This document shows, one piece after another, positions 33,856 through 42,503 of a stretch of 64,000 bases of DNA. The DNA comes from CALMKX01 sp036274895 (lineage in GTDB: Bacteria > Acidobacteriota > Thermoanaerobaculia > Multivoradales > SZUA-115), in the NCBI GenBank assembly GCA_036274895.1, contig DASUEU010000058.1, positions 1-64,000 on the forward strand. Direction: 5' to 3'. The position numbers were made by a program, and so were the translations under genes. Below the pieces are notes generated by a model. That model searched no databases, was not told the origin of the DNA, and saw nothing but the letters and a program-made list of their open reading frames with translations. Numbering within the stretch: the stretch's first letter is position 1; the number at the start of each line of letters is the position of its first letter.

Positions 33856-35558
33856 TGCACCCTCACTTGCGCCACCGATCGGCGCTGGGCATCGACCACG
33901 TGGACGCCACAGGCCATGCACGGGTCGAAGGAGTGGACGGTGCGCAGGATCTCGACCGGCTTCTCAGGATCGGCCACCGGATTGCCGAGCAGAGCCTGCT
34001 CGTAGGGGCCGCGCTGCCCGGCGGCGTCGCGCGGGCCAGCGTTCCAGGTCGAGGGGACGATGCACTGGTAGTTGGCGATGGTGCCGTCCGTGATGTGGAC
34101 CCAGTGCCCGAGGGCACCGCGCGGAGCCTCGTGGAAACCGGCACCGGTGGCGTCGGCGGGCCAGTCGTCGGGATGCCACTTGGAGTTGTCGTGGATGCGC
34201 AGGTCGCCGCGGTCCATGTTGTCGGCCAGCTCGTCCACCCAGCCGGCGATGCGCTCGACCAGCACCAGGCTCTCGATGCCGCGGGCGGCGACCCGGCCAA
34301 GGGTCGAGAACAGGGCCTCCGGGCCGACACCGAGCTGGGAGAGCACGCTGCCCACCAGCTCTCGCACCCGCGGATGGCCGGAGGCGTAGGCCACCAGCAT
34401 ACGGGAGAGGGGGCCGACCTCCATCGGCTTGCCGTCGTAGCGGGGCGACTTGAGCCAGCTGTACTTGCCGTCGGTGTGGAGCCGCTCGTAAGGGGGCTCC
34501 GGGCCGGTGTAGGTCGGCTGGGTCTCGCCCTGGAACGGATGCAGGCCCTGCCCGTCACCACCGGAGTACTGGTACCAGGAATGAGTGACCTGTTCGGTGA
34601 TCTTCGCGGGATCGAAGCGATCGACCTTCGACAGGTCCTTGCCCCAGATCACTCCCGAGGGCAGGTAGAGGCTCGGGGCCTTGCCGTCGCTCTCCGGAAA
34701 GTCGCCGTAGACCAGGTAGTTGCCCACCCCGGCGCCGTAGCCGGCCCAGTCCTTGTAGAACGAGGCCACGGCCAGCAGGTCCGGGATGTAGACCTTGGCC
34801 ACGAAGTCCCGCGCCTCGGCGATCAGCTTGCGCATGGTCTCGAGTGAGGTGACGTTGAGCGAGGCCTGGCGGTCGGGGTCGACCGGTGTCGCCATGCCGC
34901 CGACCAGGAAGCTCTGGAGGTGCGGGTTCTTGCCGCCCAGGACAGCGTGGATCTTGATGAACTCGCGCTGCCAGTCGAGAGCTTCGAGGTAGTGGGCCAC
35001 CGCCATCAGATTCGCCTCGGGGGGCAGCCGGTAGGAGGGGTGGCCCCAGTAGGCGTTGGCGAAGGGGCCGAGCTGGCCACGAGCGACGAACTCGGCGAGC
35101 CGGTCCTTGACGCCAGTGAAGTACTTCGTGCTCGACAGGGGCCAGTCCGAGATCGACTCGGCCAGCCGCGAGGTCGCGGCCGGGTCGGCGGCCAGGGCGG
35201 AGACCACGTCCACCCAGTCGAGGGCGTGCAGGTGGTAGAAGTGCACCACGTGGTCCTGGACGTTCTGGGCGGCCATGATCAGGTTGCGCAGCACCCGGGC
35301 GTTGGGCGGCGGCTCGGCGCCGATGGCGTTCTCGACCGCGCGGATCGAGGCGATGGCGTGCACCGTGGTGCACACGCCGCAGATGCGCTGGGTGAAGGCC
35401 CAGGCGTCGCGCGGGTCACGTCCCTTCAAGATCAGCTCGATGCCGCGGAACATGGTCGAGGACGACCAGGCGTCGCGCACCTCGCCGCCGTCCACCTCGG
35501 CCTCGATCCGCAGGTGACCCTCGATGCGGGTGACCGGATCGACCACGACGTGGGTCAT
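33852..35558 (-). CDS. hyaB: [NiFe]-hydrogenase large subunit
   Basis: A 568-residue catalytic subunit. The N-terminal metal-site motif RICGVC gives C60 and C63; the C-terminal motif DPCMACGVH gives C547 and C550. Cleavage is expected after H553, removing a 15-residue peptide (VVDAQRR...). VDPVTRIEGH at the start is the standard group 1 signature. H2 oxidation is expected in the periplasm or outer side, with electrons going through the small subunit to cytochrome b. Stop and start overlaps (ATGA) join it to both neighbours. The exact group-1 subtype cannot be set by eye. Confidence 0.96.
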   Translation of the reverse strand: MTHVVVDPVTRIEGHLRIEAEVDGGEVRDAWSSSTMFRGIELILKGRDPRDAWAFTQRICGVCTTVHAIASIRAVENAIGAEPPPNARVLRNLIMAAQNVQDHVVHFYHLHALDWVDVVSALAADPAATSRLAESISDWPLSSTKYFTGVKDRLAEFVARGQLGPFANAYWGHPSYRLPPEANLMAVAHYLEALDWQREFIKIHAVLGGKNPHLQSFLVGGMATPVDPDRQASLNVTSLETMRKLIAEARDFVAKVYIPDLLAVASFYKDWAGYGAGVGNYLVYGDFPESDGKAPSLYLPSGVIWGKDLSKVDRFDPAKITEQVTHSWYQYSGGDGQGLHPFQGETQPTYTGPEPPYERLHTDGKYSWLKSPRYDGKPMEVGPLSRMLVAYASGHPRVRELVGSVLSQLGVGPEALFSTLGRVAARGIESLVLVERIAGWVDELADNMDRGDLRIHDNSKWHPDDWPADATGAGFHEAPRGALGHWVHITDGTIANYQCIVPSTWNAGPRDAAGQRGPYEQALLGNPVADPEKPVEILRTVHSFDPCMACGVHVVDAQRRSVAQVRVQ

Positions 35559-36670
35559 GACGCTCCTCCTTTCGGCGCCTCGGCTTCGGTCTCAGAGCGG
35601 CTCTGGGCCCAACGTTTGCCGATCTGCACCAGGGTGTGGGCGGCGAAGCCGGTGGCCACGGCGGCGGTGGCCCAGAGGCCGACCTGGTCGACGTTCGAGT
35701 GCAGGCCCGCTCCCGGGATGCCGGGCAGGTGGGCATAGAACGGCGTCATGCGGTCCCAGAAGTCGGGCTCGGCGCAGCCGATGCACGGATGCCCGCAGCC
35801 GATCGGCCAGTTGGTGCCGCCGTTCCAGCCCACGTTCGGGCAGTTCTGGTAGGACACCGGCCCTTTGCACCCCATCTTGTAGAGGCAGTAGCCGGTGCGG
35901 TGGCCCTCGTCGCCCCAGTTCTCGACGTACTGGCCGGCGTCGAAGTGGGCGCGCCGCTCGCAATTGTCGTGAATGCTCTTGCCGTAGGCGAAGGTGGGGC
36001 GGCGGTACGCGTCGAGGGGGGGCCAGCGGTGGAAGGTCAGGTAGTAGACGATCAGGGCGGTCAGGTTCTCGGCGTTGGCCGGGCAAGCGGGCAGGTTGAT
36101 CAAGTTCTTCGCCTCCGGCACGGCGTCGGCCACGCCCAGGGCCCCGGTGGGGTTGGGCGCCGCCGCCGGCAGACCGCCGAAGGCCGCGCAGGTGCCGATG
36201 GCGATGGTCGCCGCGGCCTTGCCGCAGACCTCCTGGGCGATCGCCAGCGCCGACCTGCCGCCGATGGTGCAGTAGGCCCCGCCGGCTCCGGTGGGGATCG
36301 AGCCCTCCACCACCGCCAGGTAGCTGCCGGGCTTGTTGGCCACGGTGCCCCGGAGGTTGGCCTCGGCCTGGTGGCCGGCCGCGGCCATGATCGTCTCGTG
36401 GTAGTCGACGGAGAGCACGTCGAGCACGATGTCGGCCACCGTGGGCCGGCCCGCGCGCAGGAAGGACTCGGTGTTGCCGCAGCAATCCTGGAACTCCAGC
36501 CAGACCAGGATCGGCTTCTCGTTGCTCTCGATCGCCTTGGCGATGGCGCCGCCCACGGAGCTGGGCAGCGCCAGGGCGGAAGCCATGACGCTGCAGAAGC
36601 CCAGGAACTCCCGCCGCGACACCCCACGCCGCTCGAGCTCGAGAGAGAGCCAGCTCGGGGATCGGTTCAT
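35555..36670 (-). CDS. hyaA: [NiFe]-hydrogenase small subunit, Tat-exported
   Basis: A 371-residue protein, ATG at 36670. Residues 18-25 (SRREFLGF) are a twin-arginine signal that exports the folded dimer. Fe-S ligand regions are visible: DNCERRAHFDAGQ (distal His/Cys), MGCKGP, NCPNVGWNGG and GHPCIGC (medial). The proximal-cluster motif, normally C-x-x-C, reads C63-C64-G65-N66, so the second canonical Cys is Asn and an extra Cys sits beside the first. A C-terminal TM helix (near residues 326-346) anchors the complex. No hyp maturation genes are nearby. Confidence 0.95.
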   Translation of the reverse strand: MNRSPSWLSLELERRGVSRREFLGFCSVMASALALPSSVGGAIAKAIESNEKPILVWLEFQDCCGNTESFLRAGRPTVADIVLDVLSVDYHETIMAAAGHQAEANLRGTVANKPGSYLAVVEGSIPTGAGGAYCTIGGRSALAIAQEVCGKAAATIAIGTCAAFGGLPAAAPNPTGALGVADAVPEAKNLINLPACPANAENLTALIVYYLTFHRWPPLDAYRRPTFAYGKSIHDNCERRAHFDAGQYVENWGDEGHRTGYCLYKMGCKGPVSYQNCPNVGWNGGTNWPIGCGHPCIGCAEPDFWDRMTPFYAHLPGIPGAGLHSNVDQVGLWATAAVATGFAAHTLVQIGKRWAQSRSETEAEAPKGGAS

Positions 36671-36788
36671 GTGACACCTCCAGGTTTCCGCCAGTCTGGC
36701 CTTCGCGGCAAGCCTCGGCGACCTCCCGGGGGGTGGGGGCTCCCACCCCGCGCCGCGGGCCGGGGTGGGCGGGCTACAATGCCCCATC

Positions 36789-37337
36789 GTGCGGAGAGCC
36801 TTGGTGGCCTGTGCCCTGTGGCTGGCGGCGGCGTTGCCGGCCGCGGCGGCGGAGATCCAGGCCGTCCAGACCACGGTCGAGGGGGAGCAGGTGCTGCTCT
36901 CCTTCACCCTCGAAGGGGCCTTCGACGATCCCCTCGTCGCCCGCCTCGAGAGCGGCCTGCCGACCGAGATCCGCTACCGCTTCCTGCTCCAGCGGGACCG
37001 CAAGCGGTGGTTCGACGCCGACCTCGACGAGGCCACCTTGACCGTGGTGGCGATGTACGACGCGCTGCGCCGCGAGTACCTGGTCAACGTCAAGCTCGAC
37101 GGCAAGCTGCTCGAGAGCCGCACGGTCGAAGGGCTCGACGAGCTGGCCCGGGTGATGACCCGCATGGAGCGCCTGGCGATCTTCCCCCTGCGGCCGTCGA
37201 GCGACCGGCGGCGCCTGCTGGTGCGGGTGCGGGCCGAGCTGGGCCACAAGAACCTGCTCGGCTTCATCCCCACCCAGATCACCACCGACTGGGTCGAGTC
37301 GCCGAAGTTCCGGCGGCCGGCGGAGCCTTCCCCGTGA
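36789..37337 (+). CDS. DUF4390 exported protein
   Basis: A 182-residue protein with a signal peptide (residues 1-20, ending AAAAE). The body has the beta-rich DUF4390 pattern (VLLSFTLEGAFDDPLVARLESGLP-EI-Y-F, then a C-terminal LLGFIPTQITTDWVESP). The GTG at 36789 is taken because TACAAT (36775-36780) ends 8 nt before it, which would make the mRNA leaderless. DUF4390 genes commonly precede NtrY-like kinases, and here the stop overlaps the kinase start (GTGA). The function is unknown; it may be a periplasmic partner of the sensor. Confidence 0.8.
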   Translation: MRRALVACALWLAAALPAAAAEIQAVQTTVEGEQVLLSFTLEGAFDDPLVARLESGLPTEIRYRFLLQRDRKRWFDADLDEATLTVVAMYDALRREYLVNVKLDGKLLESRTVEGLDELARVMTRMERLAIFPLRPSSDRRRLLVRVRAELGHKNLLGFIPTQITTDWVESPKFRRPAEPSP

Positions 37338-39538
37338 GCGAGGAAATCCCGGCGCCCTCTCCGGCCGAGCGGCATCGGCGCAGCAACCGGCTGATCCTCG
37401 CCGGCTTGAGCCTGCTCCTGGTGGTCTTCACCGCCGCCTTCTACCTGCTCCAGAGAGGACGCGACCTGCCGGCGGCCCTGGTCACCAACCGGGTGCTGCT
37501 CTTCGTCCTCTGGTACGTCAACGTCGTCCTGATCCTCATCATCCTCTTCGTCCTGCTGCGCAACTCCCTCCGGCTGCTGCTCGAGCGCCACCACCGGATC
37601 CTCGGCTCCCAGTTCAAAACCAAGCTGGTCGCCACCTACATCGGGCTGTCGCTGATCCCCGTGCTGTTGCTCTTCGTGATCTCCCAGCAGCTGCTGCGCG
37701 GCTCCATCGACCGCTGGTTCTCGACCCCGATCGAACGCATCCTGCCCCTGGGCTCGAAGGTGGCCCAGCGGCTGGTGGTGGAGCTCGAGGAAGCGAGCGC
37801 TCGCGACGCCGCCGCGGTTTTGGGCGAGGTGGTTCGCACCGGTGGGGCCGGCCCGGAGGCCCGGCGTGGCCTGCCCCGGCGGCTGTCCGGCTGGCTGCGG
37901 GAGCGCGGCCTCGACTACCTGGCGGTCTTCGAGGGCACCGAGTTCGTGCAAGGCACCATCGGCGAGAAGCTGGCGGACCTGCCCGATCCCGCCCGCACCG
38001 TGCTGCGCGAGGCGGTCGCCCAGGGCATGGCCCGCGGGCAGTCCACCCTGCCCTCGGGGGCCTTGTTGGTGGTGGCGGCCCGCCGGGACGCCGCGGCAGG
38101 CGAGGCGCCGGTGGTGGTGGTGACCGGGCGCCTGCTCGAGGCCGAGCTGGCCGGCTCGGCGCGGCAGCTGATCGACGCCGCCCAGGCCTTTCGCCAGCTC
38201 GAGGTCCAGCGCGACGACCTGAAGGCCAGCTACCTGCTGATCTTCCTGATGATGACGCTGCTGATCCTGCTCGCCTCCTCGTGGGTGGGGCTCTACCTGG
38301 CGCGGCGGGTGACGGTGCCGATCCAGGCCCTGGCCGAGGGCACCCGGCGGATCACCAGCGGCGACCTCGACCACCGGGTGGAGGCAGCGGCGGACGACGA
38401 GCTGGGGGTGCTGGTTTCCTCCTTCAACCAGATGACCAGCGAGCTGGCCGCGAGCAAGACCCAGCTCGAGACCAGCAACCGGGAGCTGGTGACCGCCAAC
38501 CAGCGGCTGGGTACCGAGCGGGCCCTGATCGCCGCGGTGCTCGAGAACGTCACCGCGGGCGTGGTCTCGATCGACGCCGACGGCCGCATCTTCACCTGCA
38601 ACCGCGCGGCCCTCGCCATGCTGCGGCAAAGGGAGGCCGAGGTGCTCGGCCGTCCCCTCGCCGAGGCCTGGAGCGATCCGGAGCGGCGCAAGCTCGCGGC
38701 GCTGGTGGCGGGTGCCGCGCCCGCGCGGGGCCGGATGGTGCGCGAGGTGCAGATGATCCTCGACTCCGACTGGCGCACCTTCGAGGTCAAGCTCACGCGC
38801 ATGACCTCGGCCGCCGAGGGGGGGCCGGTGGCGGTGCTGGTGCTCGAGGAGCTGACCGAGCTGATCCAGGCCCAGCAGGTCGCGGCCTGGCAGGAGGCGG
38901 CGCGACGCATCGCCCACGAGATCAAGAACCCCCTGACCCCGATCCAGCTCGCCGCCGAGCGGCTGCTGGCCAAGTGGCAGCGGGGCGACGCCGACGTCGG
39001 CCAGGCGCTCGAGGACGGGGTGGAGATCATCGTGCGCGAGGTGCGCACCATGCAGGGCATGGTCGACGAGTTCTCGCGCTACGCCCGCATGCCCCGGCCC
39101 CAGCCGGTGCCGATCGAAGTCGCCTCGCTGGTCGGCGAGGTGGTGCACCTCTACCGGGACATCAAGCCGGGCGTGGCGGTGCGCGGCTCGGTGGCGCCCG
39201 AGGTCGGCGAGGTGCAGCTCGACCCGGAGCAGATCCGCCGCGCCCTGATCAACCTGATCGACAACGCGATCGAGGCCACGGACGCTCCCGGCACCGTCGA
39301 GGTGGCGGCACGCAAGGACAACGGCCACCTGGTGATCGACGTCGCCGACCAGGGCCGGGGCATCCCCGCCGAGGCGCGGGAGAAGCTCTTCCTCCCCTAT
39401 TTCTCCACCAAAGGCCGCGGCACCGGCCTCGGCCTCGCCATCGTCCACCGCATCGTCACCGACCACCACGGCCGCGTCACCGTCGAGGACAACCTGCCCC
39501 AGGGCACGATCTTCTCGATCGAGCTGCCGGCGGAGTAG
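37334..39538 (+). CDS. NtrY-like sensor histidine kinase
   Basis: A 734-residue membrane kinase. Four TM segments lie near residues 18-38, 50-75, 97-120 and 300-325. A periplasmic region lies between the third and fourth, then HAMP (about 325-380) and a PAS domain (about 400-500). HisKA follows with the phospho-accepting His in IAHEIKNPLTPIQ, and HATPase_c with N-box LINLIDNAIEA, G1 DQGRGIP and G2 GRGTGLGLAIV. This layout is that of NtrY, which senses nitrogen or redox status with NtrX. No response regulator gene is adjacent. The GTG start overlaps the DUF4390 stop (GTGA). Confidence 0.92.
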   Translation: MSEEIPAPSPAERHRRSNRLILAGLSLLLVVFTAAFYLLQRGRDLPAALVTNRVLLFVLWYVNVVLILIILFVLLRNSLRLLLERHHRILGSQFKTKLVATYIGLSLIPVLLLFVISQQLLRGSIDRWFSTPIERILPLGSKVAQRLVVELEEASARDAAAVLGEVVRTGGAGPEARRGLPRRLSGWLRERGLDYLAVFEGTEFVQGTIGEKLADLPDPARTVLREAVAQGMARGQSTLPSGALLVVAARRDAAAGEAPVVVVTGRLLEAELAGSARQLIDAAQAFRQLEVQRDDLKASYLLIFLMMTLLILLASSWVGLYLARRVTVPIQALAEGTRRITSGDLDHRVEAAADDELGVLVSSFNQMTSELAASKTQLETSNRELVTANQRLGTERALIAAVLENVTAGVVSIDADGRIFTCNRAALAMLRQREAEVLGRPLAEAWSDPERRKLAALVAGAAPARGRMVREVQMILDSDWRTFEVKLTRMTSAAEGGPVAVLVLEELTELIQAQQVAAWQEAARRIAHEIKNPLTPIQLAAERLLAKWQRGDADVGQALEDGVEIIVREVRTMQGMVDEFSRYARMPRPQPVPIEVASLVGEVVHLYRDIKPGVAVRGSVAPEVGEVQLDPEQIRRALINLIDNAIEATDAPGTVEVAARKDNGHLVIDVADQGRGIPAEAREKLFLPYFSTKGRGTGLGLAIVHRIVTDHHGRVTVEDNLPQGTIFSIELPAE

Positions 39539-39564
39539 AGGCGAGCGGATACAATGCCGCCATC

Positions 39565-40017
39565 ATGAGCTCCCCCCGCGAGACCATCGAAGCCGACTTG
39601 AAGACCGCCATGAAGGCCGGGGAGAAGGAGCGCCTCGGCACCTTGCGCATGCTCTTGACCGAGATCAAGAACGACAAGATCGCCACCGGCAAGGAGGTGG
39701 ACGAGGCGCGCTTCGCGGCCCTGGTGAGAAAGGCGATCAAGCAGCGGCACGAGGCCGCCGCGCAGTTTGCCGCCGGTGGCCGGGCCGAGAGCGCCGCCAA
39801 GGAGCAACGGGAGGCGGAGATCCTCGGCGCCTACCTGCCCAAGGCGGTCGACGAGGGCGAGCTGCGGGAGGCGATCCGCGGCTTCCTCACCGCCCAGGGC
39901 CTCACCGGCCCGGCCGCGATCGGGCCGGTGATGAAGGAGATGCTGGCCCGCTTCGGCACCGCGGCCGACGGCGCCACCATCAATCGCCTGGCCCGCGAGG
40001 AGCTGGCCTCCCGCTAG
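39565..40017 (+). CDS. yqeY: GatB/YqeY domain protein
   Basis: A 150-residue protein of typical YqeY length: an N-terminal helical domain (IEADLKTAMKAGEKERLGTLRML--EIKN) and a C-terminal tRNA-binding-like tail domain (EILGAYLPKAVDEGELREAI, FGTAADGATINRLAREEL). It is related to the tail of GatB in the tRNA-dependent amidotransferase; its role in the free-standing form is not settled. TACAAT at 39550-39555 lies 9 nt before the ATG, so translation is probably leaderless. Confidence 0.92.
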   Translation: MSSPRETIEADLKTAMKAGEKERLGTLRMLLTEIKNDKIATGKEVDEARFAALVRKAIKQRHEAAAQFAAGGRAESAAKEQREAEILGAYLPKAVDEGELREAIRGFLTAQGLTGPAAIGPVMKEMLARFGTAADGATINRLAREELASR

Positions 40018-40028
40018 ATGCTCACCGG

Positions 40029-41963
40029 ATGATCATCCAACGAGCGGTGGTGGGCACCGCCGGCCACATCGACCACGGCAAGACCCGCCTGGTCGAGGCC
40101 TTGACCGGCATCGACTGTGATCGCTGGGCCGAGGAGAAGGCCCGCGGCATCACCATCGACCTCGGTTTCGCCCACCTCCACGAGGACGACCTCCAGCTCG
40201 GCTTCGTCGACGTCCCCGGGCACGAGCGCTTCCTGGCCAACGCCCTGGCCGGCCTGGGGGGCATCCGCATCTTGCTGCTGGTGGTCTCGGCGGAGGAGGG
40301 GGTCAAGCCTCAGACCCGCGAGCACCTGGCGATCGCCAGCCTGCTCGGCATCCCCAGCGGGCTGGTCGCCCTGACCAAGGTGGACCTGGTCGAGCCCGAC
40401 CTGGCCGAGCTGGCGGCCCTGGAGATCGAGGAGCTGCTCAGCTCGACCCCCTTCGCCGGGGCCGAGATCGTGCCGGTTTCGAGCGCCACCGGCGAGGGCA
40501 TCCCGGCGCTCAAGACGAAGCTCCTGGCCCTCGCCCGGGCCCACGCCGTCCAGGCCGACCCGGCGGCCCCCGCGCGGCTGCCGGTGGACCGCGCCTTCCT
40601 GCTCAAGGGGCTGGGCCTCGCCGTCACCGGCACCCTCGCCTCCGGAGTGATCGCCGTGGGCGACGAGCTCGAGCTGCTGCCCGCCGGCCAGCGAGCCAAG
40701 GTGCGCAGCATCCAGGTCCACGGCGAGGGCCGAGAACAGGCGTTCGCCGGCGAGCGCACCTCGGTGCGCCTGGCCGGCCTGGAGCTGGCGGACACCGGCC
40801 GGGGCACCGAGCTGGCGACGCCCGGGGCCTTCGCGGCCTCGCGCACCCTGGCCGCCCGGATCACCCTGCTGCCGGACGCCCCGCGGGCCTTGACCGGCTT
40901 CCAGCCGGTGCGCGTCCACCTCCACACCAGCGAGGCCCTGGGCCGCATGCGGCCCCTCGACCGGCCCTCGCTGGCGCCGGGAGAGACCGGGATCGTCGAG
41001 CTGCGCCTCGCCCAGCCCCTGATCGCCGCCCGCGGCGACCGGCTGGTGCTGCGCCGCCCCTCCCCGGCGGCGACCGTCGGCGGCGGCGAGGTGATCGACC
41101 CCGCCTGGCCCCGCCGCCGCGGGCGGGCCCTGGCCGCGGCCTTGGCCGCCTTCGCGGCCGGACCGACCGAGACCCTGCTGCTGTGGATCGGCGAGGCCGG
41201 TGCCGCCGGTGCCACCGCGGAAGAGCTGGCCGGCCGCCTGGGTGGCAGCCGCGCGGTGGCGGCCAGGGCTTTGACCGCCCTGGCCAAGGACCAGCGCATC
41301 CTCGAAGCCACGCCCCCGAACGCCAGCCAGCCGCGCTACCTGCTACCCGAGGCCTACCGCCGGGTGATCCGCCGCGCCGAGAAGGTGCTCGCGGAGCACT
41401 TCCGGCGCGACCACCTCTCCCCCGGGCTGGCCAAGGCCGAGGCGGTCGAGAGGATCTTCCCGGGGCGCTCGGCGGCCCTGGCCGAGGTCTACCTCTCCTG
41501 GCTGGCGGCGCAGAAGAAGATCGCCGTCGAGGGGGGCCGCATCACCTCGCCCGGGCGCCGCCCGGACCTTTCCGGCGAAGAGTCGGCCCTGGAGACCAAG
41601 GTCCTCGCCCGCTTCGAGGCTGCCGGCCTGACCCCTCCCTCCCCTGCCGAGCTACGCGACGAGCTCAAGGCCAAGCCGCAGATCCTCGACGGTGTGATGC
41701 GCCACCTCGTCGACAAGGGCAAGCTGGTGCGCCTCGGGGGAGGGCTGATGATCGCCGCCGGCGCCGTCGCCGGGCTCAAGCGGGACCTCGCCGGCACCGG
41801 CTGGCAGCGCTTCGGCGTGCCGACCTTCAAGGACCGCTTCGGCCTGTCCCGCAAGTGGGCCATCCCTCTGCTCGAGTACCTGGACGGCATCGGCGCCACC
41901 CGTCGCGTGGGCGACGAGCGCCTGCTGGTGCCGAGCCGCCTCACCAAAGAGGAACAGCCATGA
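40029..41963 (+). CDS. selB: selenocysteine-specific elongation factor
   Basis: A 644-residue translational GTPase. G-motifs are G1 GHIDHGKT, G3 DVPGHE and G4 TKVD; the switch-I region has DRWAEEKARGITIDLGFA as in SelB/EF-Tu-like factors. Domains II-III follow, and then winged-helix repeats from about residue 370 to the end (RRAEKVLAEHFRRDHLSPG; SALETKVLARFEAAGL), which bind SECIS RNA. It delivers Sec-tRNA to UGA codons. The gene starts 11 nt after yqeY. No selA, selD or selC was found in the window. Confidence 0.95.
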   Translation: MIIQRAVVGTAGHIDHGKTRLVEALTGIDCDRWAEEKARGITIDLGFAHLHEDDLQLGFVDVPGHERFLANALAGLGGIRILLLVVSAEEGVKPQTREHLAIASLLGIPSGLVALTKVDLVEPDLAELAALEIEELLSSTPFAGAEIVPVSSATGEGIPALKTKLLALARAHAVQADPAAPARLPVDRAFLLKGLGLAVTGTLASGVIAVGDELELLPAGQRAKVRSIQVHGEGREQAFAGERTSVRLAGLELADTGRGTELATPGAFAASRTLAARITLLPDAPRALTGFQPVRVHLHTSEALGRMRPLDRPSLAPGETGIVELRLAQPLIAARGDRLVLRRPSPAATVGGGEVIDPAWPRRRGRALAAALAAFAAGPTETLLLWIGEAGAAGATAEELAGRLGGSRAVAARALTALAKDQRILEATPPNASQPRYLLPEAYRRVIRRAEKVLAEHFRRDHLSPGLAKAEAVERIFPGRSAALAEVYLSWLAAQKKIAVEGGRITSPGRRPDLSGEESALETKVLARFEAAGLTPPSPAELRDELKAKPQILDGVMRHLVDKGKLVRLGGGLMIAAGAVAGLKRDLAGTGWQRFGVPTFKDRFGLSRKWAIPLLEYLDGIGATRRVGDERLLVPSRLTKEEQP

Positions 41964-42331
41964 GATCGATCGCCATCCTGGGCGCCTCGCCCCAGCGCTC
42001 GAAGTTCGGCAACAAGGCCGTCCGCGCCTACCTCGCCGGCGGCTGGCAGGTTCTTCCGGTGAATCCCGCGGGCGCCGCCATCGAGGGTCAGCCGTCCTTC
42101 AAGAGCCTCGCCGACCTGCCCGTGACACCGGACCGCCTGAGCGTCTACCTGCCGCCACCGGTGACGCTCGCGCTGCTGCCGGCGATGCTCGCCTCCGGGG
42201 CCAGCCAGGTCTTCTTCAACCCAGGCTCCGCCGACGACGCGGTGCACCGGCGTGCCCGTGAGCTCGGCCTGCCCTTCGTCGACGCCTGCAGCATCGTCGA
42301 CATCGGCTTTTCCCCCAGCCAGTTTCCCTAG
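41960..42331 (+). CDS. CoA-binding domain protein
   Basis: A 123-residue protein of the YccU/CoA-binding family. It has a Rossmann nucleotide-binding start (SIAILGASPQRSKFGNKAVRAYLAGGWQVLPVNP), followed by LSVYLPPPVTLALLPAMLASGASQVFFNPGS. Members bind CoA or NAD-like ligands; the biological role is unclear. Its ATG overlaps the selB stop (ATGA). A hairpin GTCGTC-GTCC-CCGACGAC, weakly terminator-like, lies just after the stop. Confidence 0.88.
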   Translation: MRSIAILGASPQRSKFGNKAVRAYLAGGWQVLPVNPAGAAIEGQPSFKSLADLPVTPDRLSVYLPPPVTLALLPAMLASGASQVFFNPGSADDAVHRRARELGLPFVDACSIVDIGFSPSQFP

Positions 42332-42503
42332 AGTCGTCGTCCCCGACGACGCGCTTCCCGCCACGCGGAATTCGTTGTCCCCCTGGAGGGGGTCGACAGA
42401 ATCTTTCAAGGAAAGAGGCAATGGCGAGGGGACTACCACCAAAGACTCTTAGTACAAAAAATCTGAATACTCTGTTACCATGGCCGGGATGAAAGGAAGC
42501 AGC

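Noticed and set aside
35636..36760. Long plus-strand open frame antisense to the hydrogenase small subunit, continuous with the NtrY-like kinase
   Set aside because: The upstream part is the GC-rich shadow of hyaA and of DUF4390. The kinase has a clear GTG start at 37334 overlapping the DUF4390 stop.
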